From positions 1 through 64,000 of the forward strand of contig NZ_LZSO01000039.1 in NCBI RefSeq assembly GCF_001665785.1: a stretch of 64,000 bases of DNA, read 5' to 3'. This document shows positions 25,778 to 35,246 of the stretch, one piece after another (position 1 is the stretch's first letter; the number at the start of each line of letters is the position of its first letter). The DNA comes from Mycolicibacterium peregrinum. GTDB taxonomy: Bacteria > Actinomycetota > Actinomycetes > Mycobacteriales > Mycobacteriaceae. Made by a program: the position numbers and the translations under genes. A model generated the notes under the pieces. The model saw nothing but the letters and a program-made list of their open reading frames with translations. It had not been told where the DNA came from and searched no databases.

Positions 25778-26284
25778 ATGACCACAGCGTGTGTTCTCAT
25801 CGCCTACGACGGCTCTCCTGACGCACGCACGGCGATCACTGAAGTCGCCAGGCTGCTCCCTGGCGCCCAAGCGATTGTCTTGTACGCCCGCCAGTCGCTG
25901 GAAGGCCTCGCCGCCCACCTTGAAGGACATCGCGCTCTCGAGGACCTTCGGGGCGTCGAAGAAGCCAGCCTCGACGCCTCCGAGCGAATCGCGCTCGAAG
26001 GCGCGGAGCGTGCGCGGGCTGCAGGCTTGGACGCCGAGCCACGGGTGCTGTCCCGGATGTCCACCGCATCGGAGGCGATCGTGCAGGCTGCCGAGGAAAT
26101 CGACGCAGCCCTCATCGTTCTCGGCTCCCGGGGCCGGCGTGGGTTGTGGTCGGCCGTGCTCGGCAGCACGTCAACAAATGTCCTCCATCATGCCCGCCGG
26201 CCAACCATGGTCGTACCGTCCGAGGCAGTCGTCTCGGCCCGCCAGCAGTCGAGCAAACCGGGGTCCGACACTCTGCACACCTGA
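25778..26284 (+). CDS. universal stress protein, single UspA domain
   Basis: 168 residues from the ATG at 25778. It starts CVLIAYDGSPDARTAI and ends with the ATP-binding signature GSRGRRGLWSAVLGST...ARRPTMVVP, i.e. G-2x-G-9x-G(S/T). One domain rather than the double Usp common in mycobacteria. It would bind ATP in the cytosol. It sits 44 nt behind the MFS gene, so it shares that stress-induced transcript. Confidence 0.9.
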   Translation: MTTACVLIAYDGSPDARTAITEVARLLPGAQAIVLYARQSLEGLAAHLEGHRALEDLRGVEEASLDASERIALEGAERARAAGLDAEPRVLSRMSTASEAIVQAAEEIDAALIVLGSRGRRGLWSAVLGSTSTNVLHHARRPTMVVPSEAVVSARQQSSKPGSDTLHT

Positions 26285-26367
26285 GCGTCCGACAGAAGCA
26301 GAACGCGGTGTCGTGGCTGAAGTCCGAGCCGATTACGACCGGAAACTCCTCCGCAAGAAACGAGTTG

Positions 26368-26694
26368 ATGATATTGAAGAAGACGCTGGCCGTGGCGCTC
26401 GCCGGTGTGGCTGCGCTTATCGCCGCGGCACCTGCGCAGGCCGATCCCGATAGCGACATCGCCAGGGAGTTGCACGGCTACGGGATCTACGGGCAGAAGG
26501 ACTCCAACGCCTGGATCGGCAAGATCGCCTGCAAACGCCTCGACCGCGGCGTCGATGTCACTGTCAGGGACTCGGCCAAGTTCGTCGCCGACCAACTACA
26601 GCGCGATTCCAGCACTGAGCAAGCCTACCAATTCCTCAGTGCGGCAATGAATTACTACTGCCCGGACAAGCGCGTCCTGCTCACCCAACAGTAG
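26368..26694 (+). CDS. secreted DUF732 protein
   Basis: 108 residues from ATG 26368. Sec signal peptide KKTLAVALAGVAALIAAAPAQA cleaved at AQA-DP, then the DUF732 core: ELHGYGIYGQKDSNAWIGKIACKRL...YQFLSAAMNYYCPDKRVLL with two Cys likely paired. DUF732 proteins are small mycobacterial exported proteins of unknown role. It lies 9 nt before the DUF5078 gene, so the two form a transcription unit. Confidence 0.88.
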   Translation: MILKKTLAVALAGVAALIAAAPAQADPDSDIARELHGYGIYGQKDSNAWIGKIACKRLDRGVDVTVRDSAKFVADQLQRDSSTEQAYQFLSAAMNYYCPDKRVLLTQQ

Positions 26695-26703
26695 GGAACA
26701 CCA

Positions 26704-27144
26704 ATGAAACACAAAGGGTTGAGCCTGGCCGCACTGGCCACCGCCATCCTGACCGTCGCCCCAGCGACCGCGTCTGCCGATTCGACCGAAGACTACCCGA
26801 TTCCGCACAAGATCCTGCGCACCCAGTGCACGGCCGAGCAAATCCTGGCCGCCACCCGCGACACCAATCCGGTCTACTACGAGCGCTACATGATTGACTA
26901 CAACAACAAGTCCCCCGACGTTCATCGCGCCGTCCAGGAACGCGCCCACTGGTTCTTTGCCATGGACTACGCAGGCCGGCGCCAGTACTCCGAGGAGACC
27001 GCCACCAACGCCTTCTACGAACAGCTGGCGTGGAACTGGCCCAACTGGGCCAAGATCTTCTTTAACAACAAGGGCGTCGTCGCTGCGTCCACCTCGGTCT
27101 GCATGAACTATCCCCCTGACGACATGTCTGTCTGGGTCTGGTAA
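26704..27144 (+). CDS. secreted DUF5078-type protein
   Basis: 146 residues with a signal peptide (KGLSLAALATAILTVAPATASA) and a mature part rich in aromatic residues: YPIPHKILRTQCTAEQILAA, YYERYMIDYNNKSPDVHRAV, ERAHWFFAMDY, ending SVCMNYPPDDMSVWVW. The two Cys (TQCTAE and SVCMNY) probably bridge. The pattern is that of mycobacterial DUF5078; function is unknown. A GGGAAC ribosome site precedes the ATG. Convergent with the csoR gene. Confidence 0.8.
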   Translation: MKHKGLSLAALATAILTVAPATASADSTEDYPIPHKILRTQCTAEQILAATRDTNPVYYERYMIDYNNKSPDVHRAVQERAHWFFAMDYAGRRQYSEETATNAFYEQLAWNWPNWAKIFFNNKGVVAASTSVCMNYPPDDMSVWVW

Positions 27145-27271
27145 GTCGATCGCTTGGCCCGGTGTGCACTGCAACGAGCCAAAGTGGCGCCTTCCTGACC
27201 ACACGCTTTCTCGGAACGCGTAATGATCTGTGGCGCTTACTAACCGAGGCAGCCCTATCGTGACGCAGCGT

Positions 27272-27562
27272 TCAGGAACGTACGAGGCGCGCAATGGCAG
27301 CGGAGGCCTCGGCCAGCTTCTCATTGGCTTCGTCGCCGCCTCTGGTGGCGGCCTGGGCCACACAGTGGCCCAGGTGCTCATCGAGGAGGCTCAGCGCCAC
27401 CGCGCGCATGGCACTGTTGACCGCACTGATCTGAGTCAGGATATCGATGCAGTACTTGTCGTCATCGATCATCTTGGCGATGCCGCGAATCTGTCCTTCG
27501 ACACGGCGCAGCCGCTTAGCGTGGCTGTCCTTCTTTGCCGAGTATCCGTGCGTGGTTTTCAT
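27272..27562 (-). CDS. csoR: CsoR/RicR-family copper-sensing repressor
   Basis: 96 residues, all helical. The DUF156 pattern is GYSAKKDSHAKRLRRVEGQIRGIAKMIDDDKYCIDILTQISAV. The Cu(I) ligand set Cys-His-Cys is present at C38, H63 and C67 (KYC, DEHLGHC), which distinguishes copper sensors from FrmR/RcnR types. These tetramers repress genes by binding GC-rich TACCC/GGGTA inverted repeats and are released by Cu(I); CstR relatives respond to persulfide with two Cys. Seven matching operators occur in this window, none of them at its own promoter. It is 11 kb from the copper operon. Confidence 0.92.
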   Translation of the reverse strand: MKTTHGYSAKKDSHAKRLRRVEGQIRGIAKMIDDDKYCIDILTQISAVNSAMRAVALSLLDEHLGHCVAQAATRGGDEANEKLAEASAAIARLVRS

Positions 27563-28017
27563 CTAGCCTCTCGGCGTCCTTCTCACCGGGCGGCCTCGGC
27601 CGCGTTGTCCAGCCCAATGGGACCCGATCGTGGCCGATCATCGACTGCAACCTCCAACGATGGCCGGAAACGGGCCCGGACCGGGGGGCGGCACAAGAGG
27701 TGGGCCAGCGTCATGCGGCCATGCTACCTAGCTCAGGGGTGCGGCACTCACCCGCACCGGCGGCGTTGTCGACAGCTTGGATCGCCCACCGCACCCAAGA
27801 CGGAGGCTTCGTCAAACGAACCGAGTCCGTGAAGTCAGCCATGCACGATTGGCGATAAATTACCTGCAGCGGTGAACTTTTCATCATTCTCTAGTCGCCA
27901 AACACCGAACGCCGGCGACATCACAACGAACCGGCCCGGAATTTTGCTGACGCAACTGGCCGGCGACCCAGAACTCTACGACCGCGTCCCGACGCACACT
28001 CCACCCGCGCAGTCGAG
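27563..28017. other. spacer between csoR and the DUF3298 gene
   Basis: 455 nt with no supported gene. Frames crossing it have biased composition and no ribosome sites. It probably carries the csoR promoter and the end of the mce operon transcript. Confidence 0.5.
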
Positions 28018-28737
28018 TCATCCCATGATCGCAGCGAATTCGGGTCGGATCTGATCTGCCAGTTTCGTCCACGGCACAGTGACTGCCTTGAGTCCTCTGC
28101 CGAACTGGAACTCCGGGAAATGGATCTCGATTCCCGTGGCGGTAGTCCTCCAAGCCTTGAAGTTGACCTCGACGGGTGCGAACTGCCCTTGGCGTTTCCA
28201 GTCGCGGAAGTGTTCGGGGGGTGCCACGGCGGCGACTGCTTCGGCGACTCCGTCGCCGAGCCGGGCAAGACCGGAGGTCTTGTCGACGAACAGGTTGTCC
28301 CACGTGATGGGTATACCGCTTCGGCTGTCACAGACAACGCTGGAGACCGACCGCATCGGCATGTTTGGTTCGTCCGTGTCGTACTCGCTGGTGAAGATTT
28401 CAGTCACGGTGGCCGGGGCGAAGTACAACGTTCCGTTGGCATCGTAGGTCCACGGCCGCCGAGTCGATCCGTCCCACGTGGCCTGCTGGACCAGGCGGTT
28501 CGCTTCATTGTCCAGGTGATCATTGATGCTCGCGGCAACCGCGGCATCGCCGCCCTCGACGTGTTGATAGTGAACTGTCCAGGTGCCCAACCCATCTGGA
28601 CTCCGGCCTGCGATCACCGTGGCTGAGGCCGAAAGGTTGTCGGCGCGAGCCGCAGGCACAGCCAGACCGGCGGTCACCGCGGTGAGGGCGACCGCGGCGA
28701 GGCTCAACAACACTCTTGGAGGGCGGGCGAACAGCAC
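28018..28737 (-). CDS. exported DUF3298 (RsiV-like) protein
   Basis: 239 residues with a signal peptide (LLSLAAVALTAVTAGLAVPAARA-DN). The mature part follows the DUF3298 plan: WTVHYQHVEGGDAAVAASIN, SVVCDSRSGIPITWDNLF, then IHFPEFQFGRGLKAVTVPWTKLADQI. Related domains occur in RsiV and other extracytoplasmic proteins. It starts 10 nt downstream of the Mas gene, so it is the terminal gene of the mce operon; a periplasmic role in Mce-dependent lipid uptake is possible but unproven. Confidence 0.8.
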   Translation of the reverse strand: MLFARPPRVLLSLAAVALTAVTAGLAVPAARADNLSASATVIAGRSPDGLGTWTVHYQHVEGGDAAVAASINDHLDNEANRLVQQATWDGSTRRPWTYDANGTLYFAPATVTEIFTSEYDTDEPNMPMRSVSSVVCDSRSGIPITWDNLFVDKTSGLARLGDGVAEAVAAVAPPEHFRDWKRQGQFAPVEVNFKAWRTTATGIEIHFPEFQFGRGLKAVTVPWTKLADQIRPEFAAIMG

Positions 28738-28747
28738 GTCGGCCCCG

Positions 28748-29494
28748 CTACTTGAGCTCTACGTTGCTGGCCAGCCAGCGACCGTCGACGAGTTCCATCG
28801 TCATCGCCACTCGGCTACGGTCCATCCGGGGTTGCGGACTCGCGGTGTTGGTGATCCATTGGTCGACGAACAGCACCACGTCGACGCGGTTCTTGGCTGC
28901 GGACTTGACGGCAGAGTCGATAACCGTGCCTTTGCTCATCGCTTTGTTGTCGATGAGAATCTGCCGGAGCTGACTCGCCGACTGGCTGTACATGTCTTTG
29001 AACTGACCGGTGGAACTGCTGACGACTTCGTTGAAGTTCTCGTCGACCTTGTTGGTGTCGATGCTGGTCAATACAACTGCGAAGTGCTGGGCCGAAGACA
29101 GCGCCTCACGACCGGCGTTGTCGATGTCGCGCTGCTGTTTGAGCTGCCAGCCGAAGAAGCCCAAAAGTCCGAGACCCGCGACGGTCAACAGAACGACAGC
29201 ACCGCGGCCGACGTGGCGCACCCACCGTTTGCGCACAGGCCGATCGGTGGGCGGTTGCGGGCCGGTGTCGGTGAGATCGGGGTCCTCGGCCTCCGCTGTT
29301 TCGTCCGGCTCCGATTCGGCAGCGCTTTCGGTGGCGGCCCGGTCTTCTTCCGGGAGCACCTCGGCGACGTCGGCCGTGGGCGTGACCGTCTCGTCGTCGG
29401 GATCCTCGCCGGCATCGGGAGGACCGTCGGACTCGGCGATCCTGTCGAAGACGTCCTTGGAATTTCGTCCAAACAGCTTGGTCGCCATCATCAT
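28748..29494 (-). CDS. Mce-associated membrane protein (Mas)
   Basis: 248 residues. A long acidic cytoplasmic N-terminus (about 1-85, rich in Glu/Asp/Pro), one TM helix at about 97-118 (AVVLLTVAGLGLLGFFGWQL), and a periplasmic domain with FAVVLTSIDTNKVDENFNEVVSSSTGQFKDMYSQSA typical of the Mas/VirB8-like fold. Mas proteins stabilise Mce complexes. It lies 38 nt after mceF and is the only Mas gene in this operon. Confidence 0.88.
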   Translation of the reverse strand: MMMATKLFGRNSKDVFDRIAESDGPPDAGEDPDDETVTPTADVAEVLPEEDRAATESAAESEPDETAEAEDPDLTDTGPQPPTDRPVRKRWVRHVGRGAVVLLTVAGLGLLGFFGWQLKQQRDIDNAGREALSSAQHFAVVLTSIDTNKVDENFNEVVSSSTGQFKDMYSQSASQLRQILIDNKAMSKGTVIDSAVKSAAKNRVDVVLFVDQWITNTASPQPRMDRSRVAMTMELVDGRWLASNVELK

Positions 29495-29532
29495 CTCCTT
29501 CGATCGATCGGTATGGGCAGCTGGGTCGGCGC

Positions 29533-30858
29533 TCAGCCGGGCGGCTTCGGTCCGGGCCAGCCGGGCGGTACCGGCCAGTCCGGCGGATCAGGTGGCAACT
29601 GAATCGGGAAGGGCGCGCCCCCGAACGGAGTAGGTATGAGGCTGTTGGCCGGCGGTGTCGGCATGGTTTGCGCGAGCGGGTCGTATCCCGGTGGCGGGCC
29701 GGCAGTGTCGTCATCCGGCGGTCTGGGCGCATTGCGAGCGCCGCGGACCAGCACCGAGGGATCGGGGTTCTTGCAGTAGGTGTACAGGAACGGCTCGGGA
29801 TAGTTCGGCAGGAACGGTGGTGGCCGCGGGAGATCGTAGTCGCAACCGTAGCGAGGGTAGATGTCGACGATGACCCAAGCACCGCCGTCGTGAACGACTT
29901 TGGTGATGGCCCCCAGTGCCGATCCCCCGCGTTGCGAGTTCACGATTTCGTTCAAGGCGGGCACGCGAGCAGAGGCAATCTGGGCGACGGTCGTGAGATT
30001 GCCGAGCAGTTGGACCATAGTGTCGGAGTTGTCGGCGATAACGCCGTCAACGGCGTTCAGCGGCGCACCACCGCGGTCCACCAGAGTGCGGAATCCTCGG
30101 TCCATCGTGTTCACACCGCGCAGGATTCGATCCAGGTTCTTCGATGTGATGTCCAGGCTCGGTGCGGCATCGGCCAACGTGGTCAATACGGTTCGGCTGT
30201 TGCGAAGAACGCTCGTGGTCTGTGGCAGCACTGAACCCACAGTCGAAAGCAGGAAGGCCCCGCCGTCGAGCAGCGCAGCGAGCTTCTGCGGCCCCTGTTG
30301 CGTAACGCGCAGTTCATCGGTGATGGCGCGCAGCTTCTCGGGGTCCAGTTGGGCCAGCAGCCCATCGGCATCACCGAGCAGTCGTGCCAACGACACCGGT
30401 GTCGATGTGCGATCTTCGGTGATGACACTGCCGTCGACGAGGTCCGGTCCACCCGCTTGTTCTGCCCGGAAATTGAGGTATTGCTCTCCAGCAGGCGACA
30501 GCGCTGAAACGTTGACTCTGCTTCCCTGTGGAATCCGTGTGCCACCGTCGATTTCGGCGGTGGCGATCACGCCGTTGTCGGTGAAGTTGACCGAGGTGAC
30601 CCGGCCGACGGGCACGCCACGCAGGGTGACGTCCTGATTTGGCAGCAACCCGCCGGATTCATGCAGAAGTACCGTGACCGCGAACGACGACCTAGCCGGG
30701 TTGATGTCGAGCGACCCGACAAAAACGTAGCCGCTTGCGATCACCAATGCCAGCACAAGACCCGCTACCGCCGCCGCGACGCGGTGACGAGATACCGCCC
30801 GTATGCTGTCCACGGTCAGCCGCGCCAACCGTTCCACTGGACTGGGTGTGCCTGCCAT
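29533..30858 (-). CDS. mceF: MceF-type Mce family protein
   Basis: 441 residues from the ATG at 30858, which overlaps the mceE stop (TGATG). N-terminal TM helix (AAAVAGLVLALVIASGYVFV), MCE domain at about 40-120 (SFAVTVLLHESGGLLPNQDVTLRGVPVGRV), a long alpha-helical region, and a Pro-rich C-terminus. The last MCE subunit of a hexameric shell that carries lipids across the periplasm. ATGA/TGATG overlaps throughout indicate a single mRNA. Confidence 0.92.
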   Translation of the reverse strand: MAGTPSPVERLARLTVDSIRAVSRHRVAAAVAGLVLALVIASGYVFVGSLDINPARSSFAVTVLLHESGGLLPNQDVTLRGVPVGRVTSVNFTDNGVIATAEIDGGTRIPQGSRVNVSALSPAGEQYLNFRAEQAGGPDLVDGSVITEDRTSTPVSLARLLGDADGLLAQLDPEKLRAITDELRVTQQGPQKLAALLDGGAFLLSTVGSVLPQTTSVLRNSRTVLTTLADAAPSLDITSKNLDRILRGVNTMDRGFRTLVDRGGAPLNAVDGVIADNSDTMVQLLGNLTTVAQIASARVPALNEIVNSQRGGSALGAITKVVHDGGAWVIVDIYPRYGCDYDLPRPPPFLPNYPEPFLYTYCKNPDPSVLVRGARNAPRPPDDDTAGPPPGYDPLAQTMPTPPANSLIPTPFGGAPFPIQLPPDPPDWPVPPGWPGPKPPG

Positions 30859-31985
30859 CAGCGGGGCTCGTGCTGGGGGCCGTAGATCTTGCTCAACAGC
30901 AGGTTCCATTCGTATCTGAGACTGCCGACCATGGCGTGCCAGTCGGTGCCGTCGGCGCCGTGGAACATCGGATCGCCCGGGTAGTTCATGTCTGGTAGCG
31001 CACCGAACGCGAGTTGACGGACATCGGCTACGGCGTGAATGTTCGCGCCGCTGGTCATTTTCGCCAACACCGGAATGACTCGAATCCAGGCATTCGCGTT
31101 GACGTTGGGATCCACCACCACGTCGTTGAGCGCCACCGACAGCGCATTGAGGTCAGCGATCATGCTGCGCGTGTCTGTCCCTTGAAGGGACGGAAAACGG
31201 TTCAACTGGTTGGTGATCCGAGCTACCCCGTCGGTCAGGTCGGCCAAAGTCGCGGTGTTGTCTCGGATCACCGCAGTCGCAGGCACCGCGGCTTGTATCG
31301 TTTCGTCGATTGAGTGCTGCCGCGCGGTCACCGTCGCGGCCAGGTCGGAGGTATTGCGCATGGCTGTGTCGATCTCAGCCGACCGCGCGTTGAGCCGAGA
31401 GATCAGGGTGTTCGATTCATCCAGTAGTGCAGCGACTTTGGCGCCACGTCCACCGACGGCGTCACCGGTGCCGTTCACGACGGTCACCAGCCGGCGGATG
31501 GCGCCGCCATTGACGAGCAAGGCGGCTGAGCTGAGCGCATCTTCGATGGTCGCCGCTGAGGTGGTGGAGCGCAACCCGATCGTGTCACCGTCGCTCAACC
31601 GCCGGGCGCCTGCGGCCTGCGTGGGGTTGGGGCGGATCGCGACGAAGATGTCACCGAGCGGTGTCGCAGAACGCAACTCGACCCTGGAGTCGGAATACAC
31701 CGGTGCGTCGGCGTTGATCCGCATGACCACCCGGGCGGTGAAGTCCTGTGCCCTGATGGATTCGACCTCGCCGATATCGGCACCGTTGAGTTTGACCTTG
31801 GCCTTGGTGGGCAGGTTCATCGCGTTGTCGAACTCAGCGGTGACCGTGATCGCCTGGCCGACCTGGCCCGGCGCGGGCAGCGGTAGACTTTGGAGGCCGG
31901 CCCCGCAGCCCGCGAGGATCATGGTCGAGGAGAAAGCCGCCGCGGTCAGGCAGTGGCGGCGGAACATCGTGGCGTTCAGTGTCAT
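30858..31985 (-). CDS. mceE: MceE-type lipoprotein
   Basis: 375 residues. Lipoprotein signal with lipobox LAGC near residue 27 (AAFSSTMILAGCGAG), as expected for the E position of mce operons (LprK/LprL type). MCE domain at about 45-120 (ITVTAEFDNAMNLPTKAKVKLNGADIGEV), then helical. Lipidation would anchor it to the outer leaflet of the inner membrane. ATGA overlap with mceD. Confidence 0.93.
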   Translation of the reverse strand: MTLNATMFRRHCLTAAAFSSTMILAGCGAGLQSLPLPAPGQVGQAITVTAEFDNAMNLPTKAKVKLNGADIGEVESIRAQDFTARVVMRINADAPVYSDSRVELRSATPLGDIFVAIRPNPTQAAGARRLSDGDTIGLRSTTSAATIEDALSSAALLVNGGAIRRLVTVVNGTGDAVGGRGAKVAALLDESNTLISRLNARSAEIDTAMRNTSDLAATVTARQHSIDETIQAAVPATAVIRDNTATLADLTDGVARITNQLNRFPSLQGTDTRSMIADLNALSVALNDVVVDPNVNANAWIRVIPVLAKMTSGANIHAVADVRQLAFGALPDMNYPGDPMFHGADGTDWHAMVGSLRYEWNLLLSKIYGPQHEPR

Positions 31986-33112
31986 TGCGGCACCCCTGCC
32001 ATGTTCTGGAGCAGCCCGGCCATGCTGTCCACAAACAGGCTTGCCCCGAATCCCGGTGCGGCATCGGCGATTGTGCCGGTGTTGCAGCCCAAATCCTTGA
32101 TTCCGGCGAGGTTGCAGGCCTCCTTGGCCATCTGGCCGTTGAGGAAGAACTTGTCGATCATGGCATGTATTCGTAGGGCGCCGGCGTTCTGGTCGACGGC
32201 GTTGTAGATGTTGGTGCCGAGCATCGGCAGGACATCGATGATCTCGGCCAATTCGCGACGATAATCGTTGACCGCCCCCATGAGGCTTTGGAAGTCGGTG
32301 ACGGTGGTCTTCAGCCCGTCTCGGTTCTTCTCCAGCAGCGACGCGGCTTGAGCGAGGATGTCGTTGAGCTGGCTGCCGGCATTGCCGCTGCCCAAGTTTT
32401 CGTCGGCCACGCTGGTGCTCAGTTCGCGGATGTTCGTTCCGAATTCACGGATGGCGGTGTCGTTGTCGCCGGCGGCTTGCGTCAATGTCGCCAAGCTTGC
32501 CGCGATCGACTGAATGTTCTCCTTGGTGGCGGCGCCGTTGTCCGAGCCGACACGCAGGGCTGCAGATAATTGGTCGAGCGCCGACTTGATGTCTTGGCCG
32601 CTGCCGGACGCGATCTTGGCGCCGATCCCGACGAGGTCGGCCATCGGCCCTTGTCCCTGCCCGTCGCCTTTCAGGGCCACAGAGAGCTTGTCGGCCATGG
32701 CCAGCGTACGGTCGAACTCCACTGGTGTCCTGGTCCGGGGCAAGCCAAGGACATCGCCGTCACCGAGCCGGGGACCCGACTGGTAGGCCGGGGTGAGCTC
32801 GACGTGGCGATCGGTCAGGACCGAAGTCGAGATGGTGACCGCCTGAACGTCGGCAGGTACCGCGACATCGCGGTCGATCGCGAGTTTCACCTCGACAAAG
32901 GCATCTTTCGGAGTCACGCTGGTGACCTTCCCGATCGGCATGCCGAGTACCGCTACGGCATTGCCGGGATACAGCCCCACCGCATCCTCGAACTGTGCGG
33001 TGACGGTAATCGGAGTTCGGTCTTTGTGGGGAAACAGGAGCACGGCAGCAGCCACGATGGCGCTTATCGCAACGCCGACCGCGAGCAGTTTGGTGATGGT
33101 GCGCTTGGTCAT
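31982..33112 (-). CDS. mceD: MceD-type Mce family protein
   Basis: 376 residues. TM helix at about residues 9-27, MCE domain at about 36-115 (ITVTAQFEDAVGLYPGNAVAVLGMPIGKVTSV), then a helical domain with repeated Asn/Asp-rich heptads and a C-terminal Cys pair (EACNLAGIKDLGCNTG). Overlaps mceC and mceE by 4 nt on each side. Confidence 0.92.
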   Translation of the reverse strand: MTKRTITKLLAVGVAISAIVAAAVLLFPHKDRTPITVTAQFEDAVGLYPGNAVAVLGMPIGKVTSVTPKDAFVEVKLAIDRDVAVPADVQAVTISTSVLTDRHVELTPAYQSGPRLGDGDVLGLPRTRTPVEFDRTLAMADKLSVALKGDGQGQGPMADLVGIGAKIASGSGQDIKSALDQLSAALRVGSDNGAATKENIQSIAASLATLTQAAGDNDTAIREFGTNIRELSTSVADENLGSGNAGSQLNDILAQAASLLEKNRDGLKTTVTDFQSLMGAVNDYRRELAEIIDVLPMLGTNIYNAVDQNAGALRIHAMIDKFFLNGQMAKEACNLAGIKDLGCNTGTIADAAPGFGASLFVDSMAGLLQNMAGVPQ

Positions 33113-34203
33113 CGGGGCAACCTCGCAGGATCAGGCGGTGGCCATCCCGGGAACGGATCGGGGGCCGGAGCACAGTTGGTGAAGTACTGAGCGAGGTTGA
33201 ACTGCTTGGCGCGCTGACTGATCGCGCACATCCACGAGTCGACCAGGATCCCCGCCGGAAGATTGACGTCCAGTGCGGTCCCGCTGCCGCTGACGTTGGC
33301 CATGTTCCGGAACGCAACCGGGGCGGACTGCAGGAACGCGCGCAGCATGGCGTCGTTCTTGGCGGCCATGTCACCGAACTTCTGGAGATTGACGAGCATG
33401 GTGTCGATCGACGGCTGGTCGTTCAGAATGCTCTTGATCCTGTTGATCAACTCGGTTGCCGCGGCGAACATACGGCGTACCGCTTCGCGGCGAGTGGCAA
33501 TTTCACTCAACAGATCCCGGCCCTGCAGAACCAGGGCGCCCAGGTTGGCTTGTTGGTCGCGCACCATTGCGGTGACGCTGTCGACGTTGCGGAGCAGGGA
33601 GCCGATCTGGTCTCGACGGGTGGATACAATGTGGGCCAGGGACTGGATGTTGGCCAGTGCTTGAGGCAGCGCCTCGGGGACGCCGTCGAGGCCTTGGTTC
33701 AACGTCGACATGGCATCAGCCACGCGGTCGGCGTCCACTTGTTCGAATGTGGTGGTTGCGCCCGCGAGCGCTTCCTGCAAGTTGTAGGGCACTGCCGTGT
33801 TTGCCAGGGAGATCGTCCGGTTCTCGATGTGACCGGCACCAGCCGGCGACAGTTCGAGATAGCGGCGCCCCAGCAGCGTGGTGAGTTTGATTGCCACGTG
33901 CGTCTGTTCGCCCAGGCGCACGTGGTTCTGCACCCGGAACGTGACCACGACATGATCGCCGGCCAATTCGGTTCCCGTGACCTGACCGACACCGATTCCG
34001 GCGACGGTGACCTGGTCGCCGGGGCTGATCTGCGCGGCCTGGGCGAACTCCGCACGGTATGTCGTCTGCCCCGCCGATAGTTTGCCGATTCCGAAGATTG
34101 CGGCCACCGCCAGCGCAATCACGACGATGGTCGCGGTGCCGAGGCGAATCTTGTTGTATTCCTCGACAGGTCGTTTGAATCGTTGCAGCATGGTGGCGGT
34201 CAC
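33109..34203 (-). CDS. mceC: MceC-type Mce family protein
   Basis: 364 residues. TM helix at about residues 22-40 (TATIVVIALAVAAIFGIGKL), MCE domain at about 45-125 (YRAEFAQAAQISPGDQVTVAGIGVGQV), helical needle region, then a short Pro-rich end (DPFPGWPPPDPARLPR). The Cys pair WMCAIS...FTNCAP is present. Translationally coupled to neighbours by 4-nt overlaps. Confidence 0.92.
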   Translation of the reverse strand: MTATMLQRFKRPVEEYNKIRLGTATIVVIALAVAAIFGIGKLSAGQTTYRAEFAQAAQISPGDQVTVAGIGVGQVTGTELAGDHVVVTFRVQNHVRLGEQTHVAIKLTTLLGRRYLELSPAGAGHIENRTISLANTAVPYNLQEALAGATTTFEQVDADRVADAMSTLNQGLDGVPEALPQALANIQSLAHIVSTRRDQIGSLLRNVDSVTAMVRDQQANLGALVLQGRDLLSEIATRREAVRRMFAAATELINRIKSILNDQPSIDTMLVNLQKFGDMAAKNDAMLRAFLQSAPVAFRNMANVSGSGTALDVNLPAGILVDSWMCAISQRAKQFNLAQYFTNCAPAPDPFPGWPPPDPARLPR

Positions 34204-35246
34204 TTACCGCAGATCGGTGAGTGTTGGACGACGTTTCCTGGCGACGCGAGCTTGACGACACCGGGAATGACTCGACCCAGGGACGCGAAGATCGTGGCGT
34301 TGACGTCGCAGATCAGACCGTCGACGTAAGCTCCGCTCTGTGTTGCGCGGGCCAGTCCTTTCCAGATCAGGATCAGATTGGCGGTGTACATCGAGAAGCG
34401 GTCCCGACCGGGGCCGGTCACATGCGCGAGGAATCCTGGGTCCCGCTGGATGAGTTGTTGAAGGTCGGGGTAAATGGCGTTGGCTATCTCCGCCAGCCGT
34501 CCCATGGCGGCGTTGATCGAGCCCACCGAGGACACCAGGCCTTCACGTCTGCCGGCGAGTGTGCTGATGGCGTCGCGTGATTGGCTGATGACGGTCTGCA
34601 GATTGCTGTTCTGCTGCGCCAGGACGGTGGTCACGTCATTGAGATTGTGGATGACATCGCCGAGAACGGCGTCGGGTCCGGCAAGGGTTTGCGCGAGGGC
34701 CGAGGTTTGGGTGATCAAGGTCAACACTGAACCGGAATTGCCTTGTAGCGCTTCGATGATTCCGTTGGTCAGGTTGTCCACCTGTTGCGGGCTCAACAAT
34801 GTGAACAGTGGTTCGAACCCGTTGAGTAGGTTGGAGATATCGAATGACGGTCGGGTCTTCTCTACGGGAATCCTGCCCCCGTTGAGCAGTCGGGTGTGGT
34901 GTTGAGCGGTTCCCGGTGACAATCCGACGTAGCGCTGGCCGATGATGTTCTGGTACGTGACCGACGCGGTGGTGTCGTCGTAAAGCGTGTGGTCACTGAC
35001 TACTTGGAAGGTCACTCGCGCCAAAGTGTCATCGAGGTCGATATGGTCCACCCGCCCGACCCGGACTCCGGCGATGCGCACGTCGTCGCCGGTCTTCAGG
35101 CCGGAAACATCCGTGAACATCGCCGAATAGCTGTTGGTGGCCCCGGTGATCTCGCGGCGCAGTGTCACGTAGACCAGCCAGGTTGCCACGGTTGCGGTGA
35201 TCAGGAACAGGCTCAGCATGATCGATGATTTGCGGTATTGCATCAC
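34200..35246 (-). CDS. mceB: MceB-type Mce family protein
   Basis: 348 residues. N-terminal TM helix (SIMLSLFLITATVATWLVYV), MCE domain at about 35-115 (SYSAMFTDVSGLKTGDDVRIAGVRVGRVDHI), long helical region (IISQ/LNDVT pattern), and Cys near the end (DGLICDVN, SPICGK). Overlaps mceA and mceC by 4 nt. Confidence 0.92.
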   Translation of the reverse strand: MMQYRKSSIMLSLFLITATVATWLVYVTLRREITGATNSYSAMFTDVSGLKTGDDVRIAGVRVGRVDHIDLDDTLARVTFQVVSDHTLYDDTTASVTYQNIIGQRYVGLSPGTAQHHTRLLNGGRIPVEKTRPSFDISNLLNGFEPLFTLLSPQQVDNLTNGIIEALQGNSGSVLTLITQTSALAQTLAGPDAVLGDVIHNLNDVTTVLAQQNSNLQTVISQSRDAISTLAGRREGLVSSVGSINAAMGRLAEIANAIYPDLQQLIQRDPGFLAHVTGPGRDRFSMYTANLILIWKGLARATQSGAYVDGLICDVNATIFASLGRVIPGVVKLASPGNVVQHSPICGK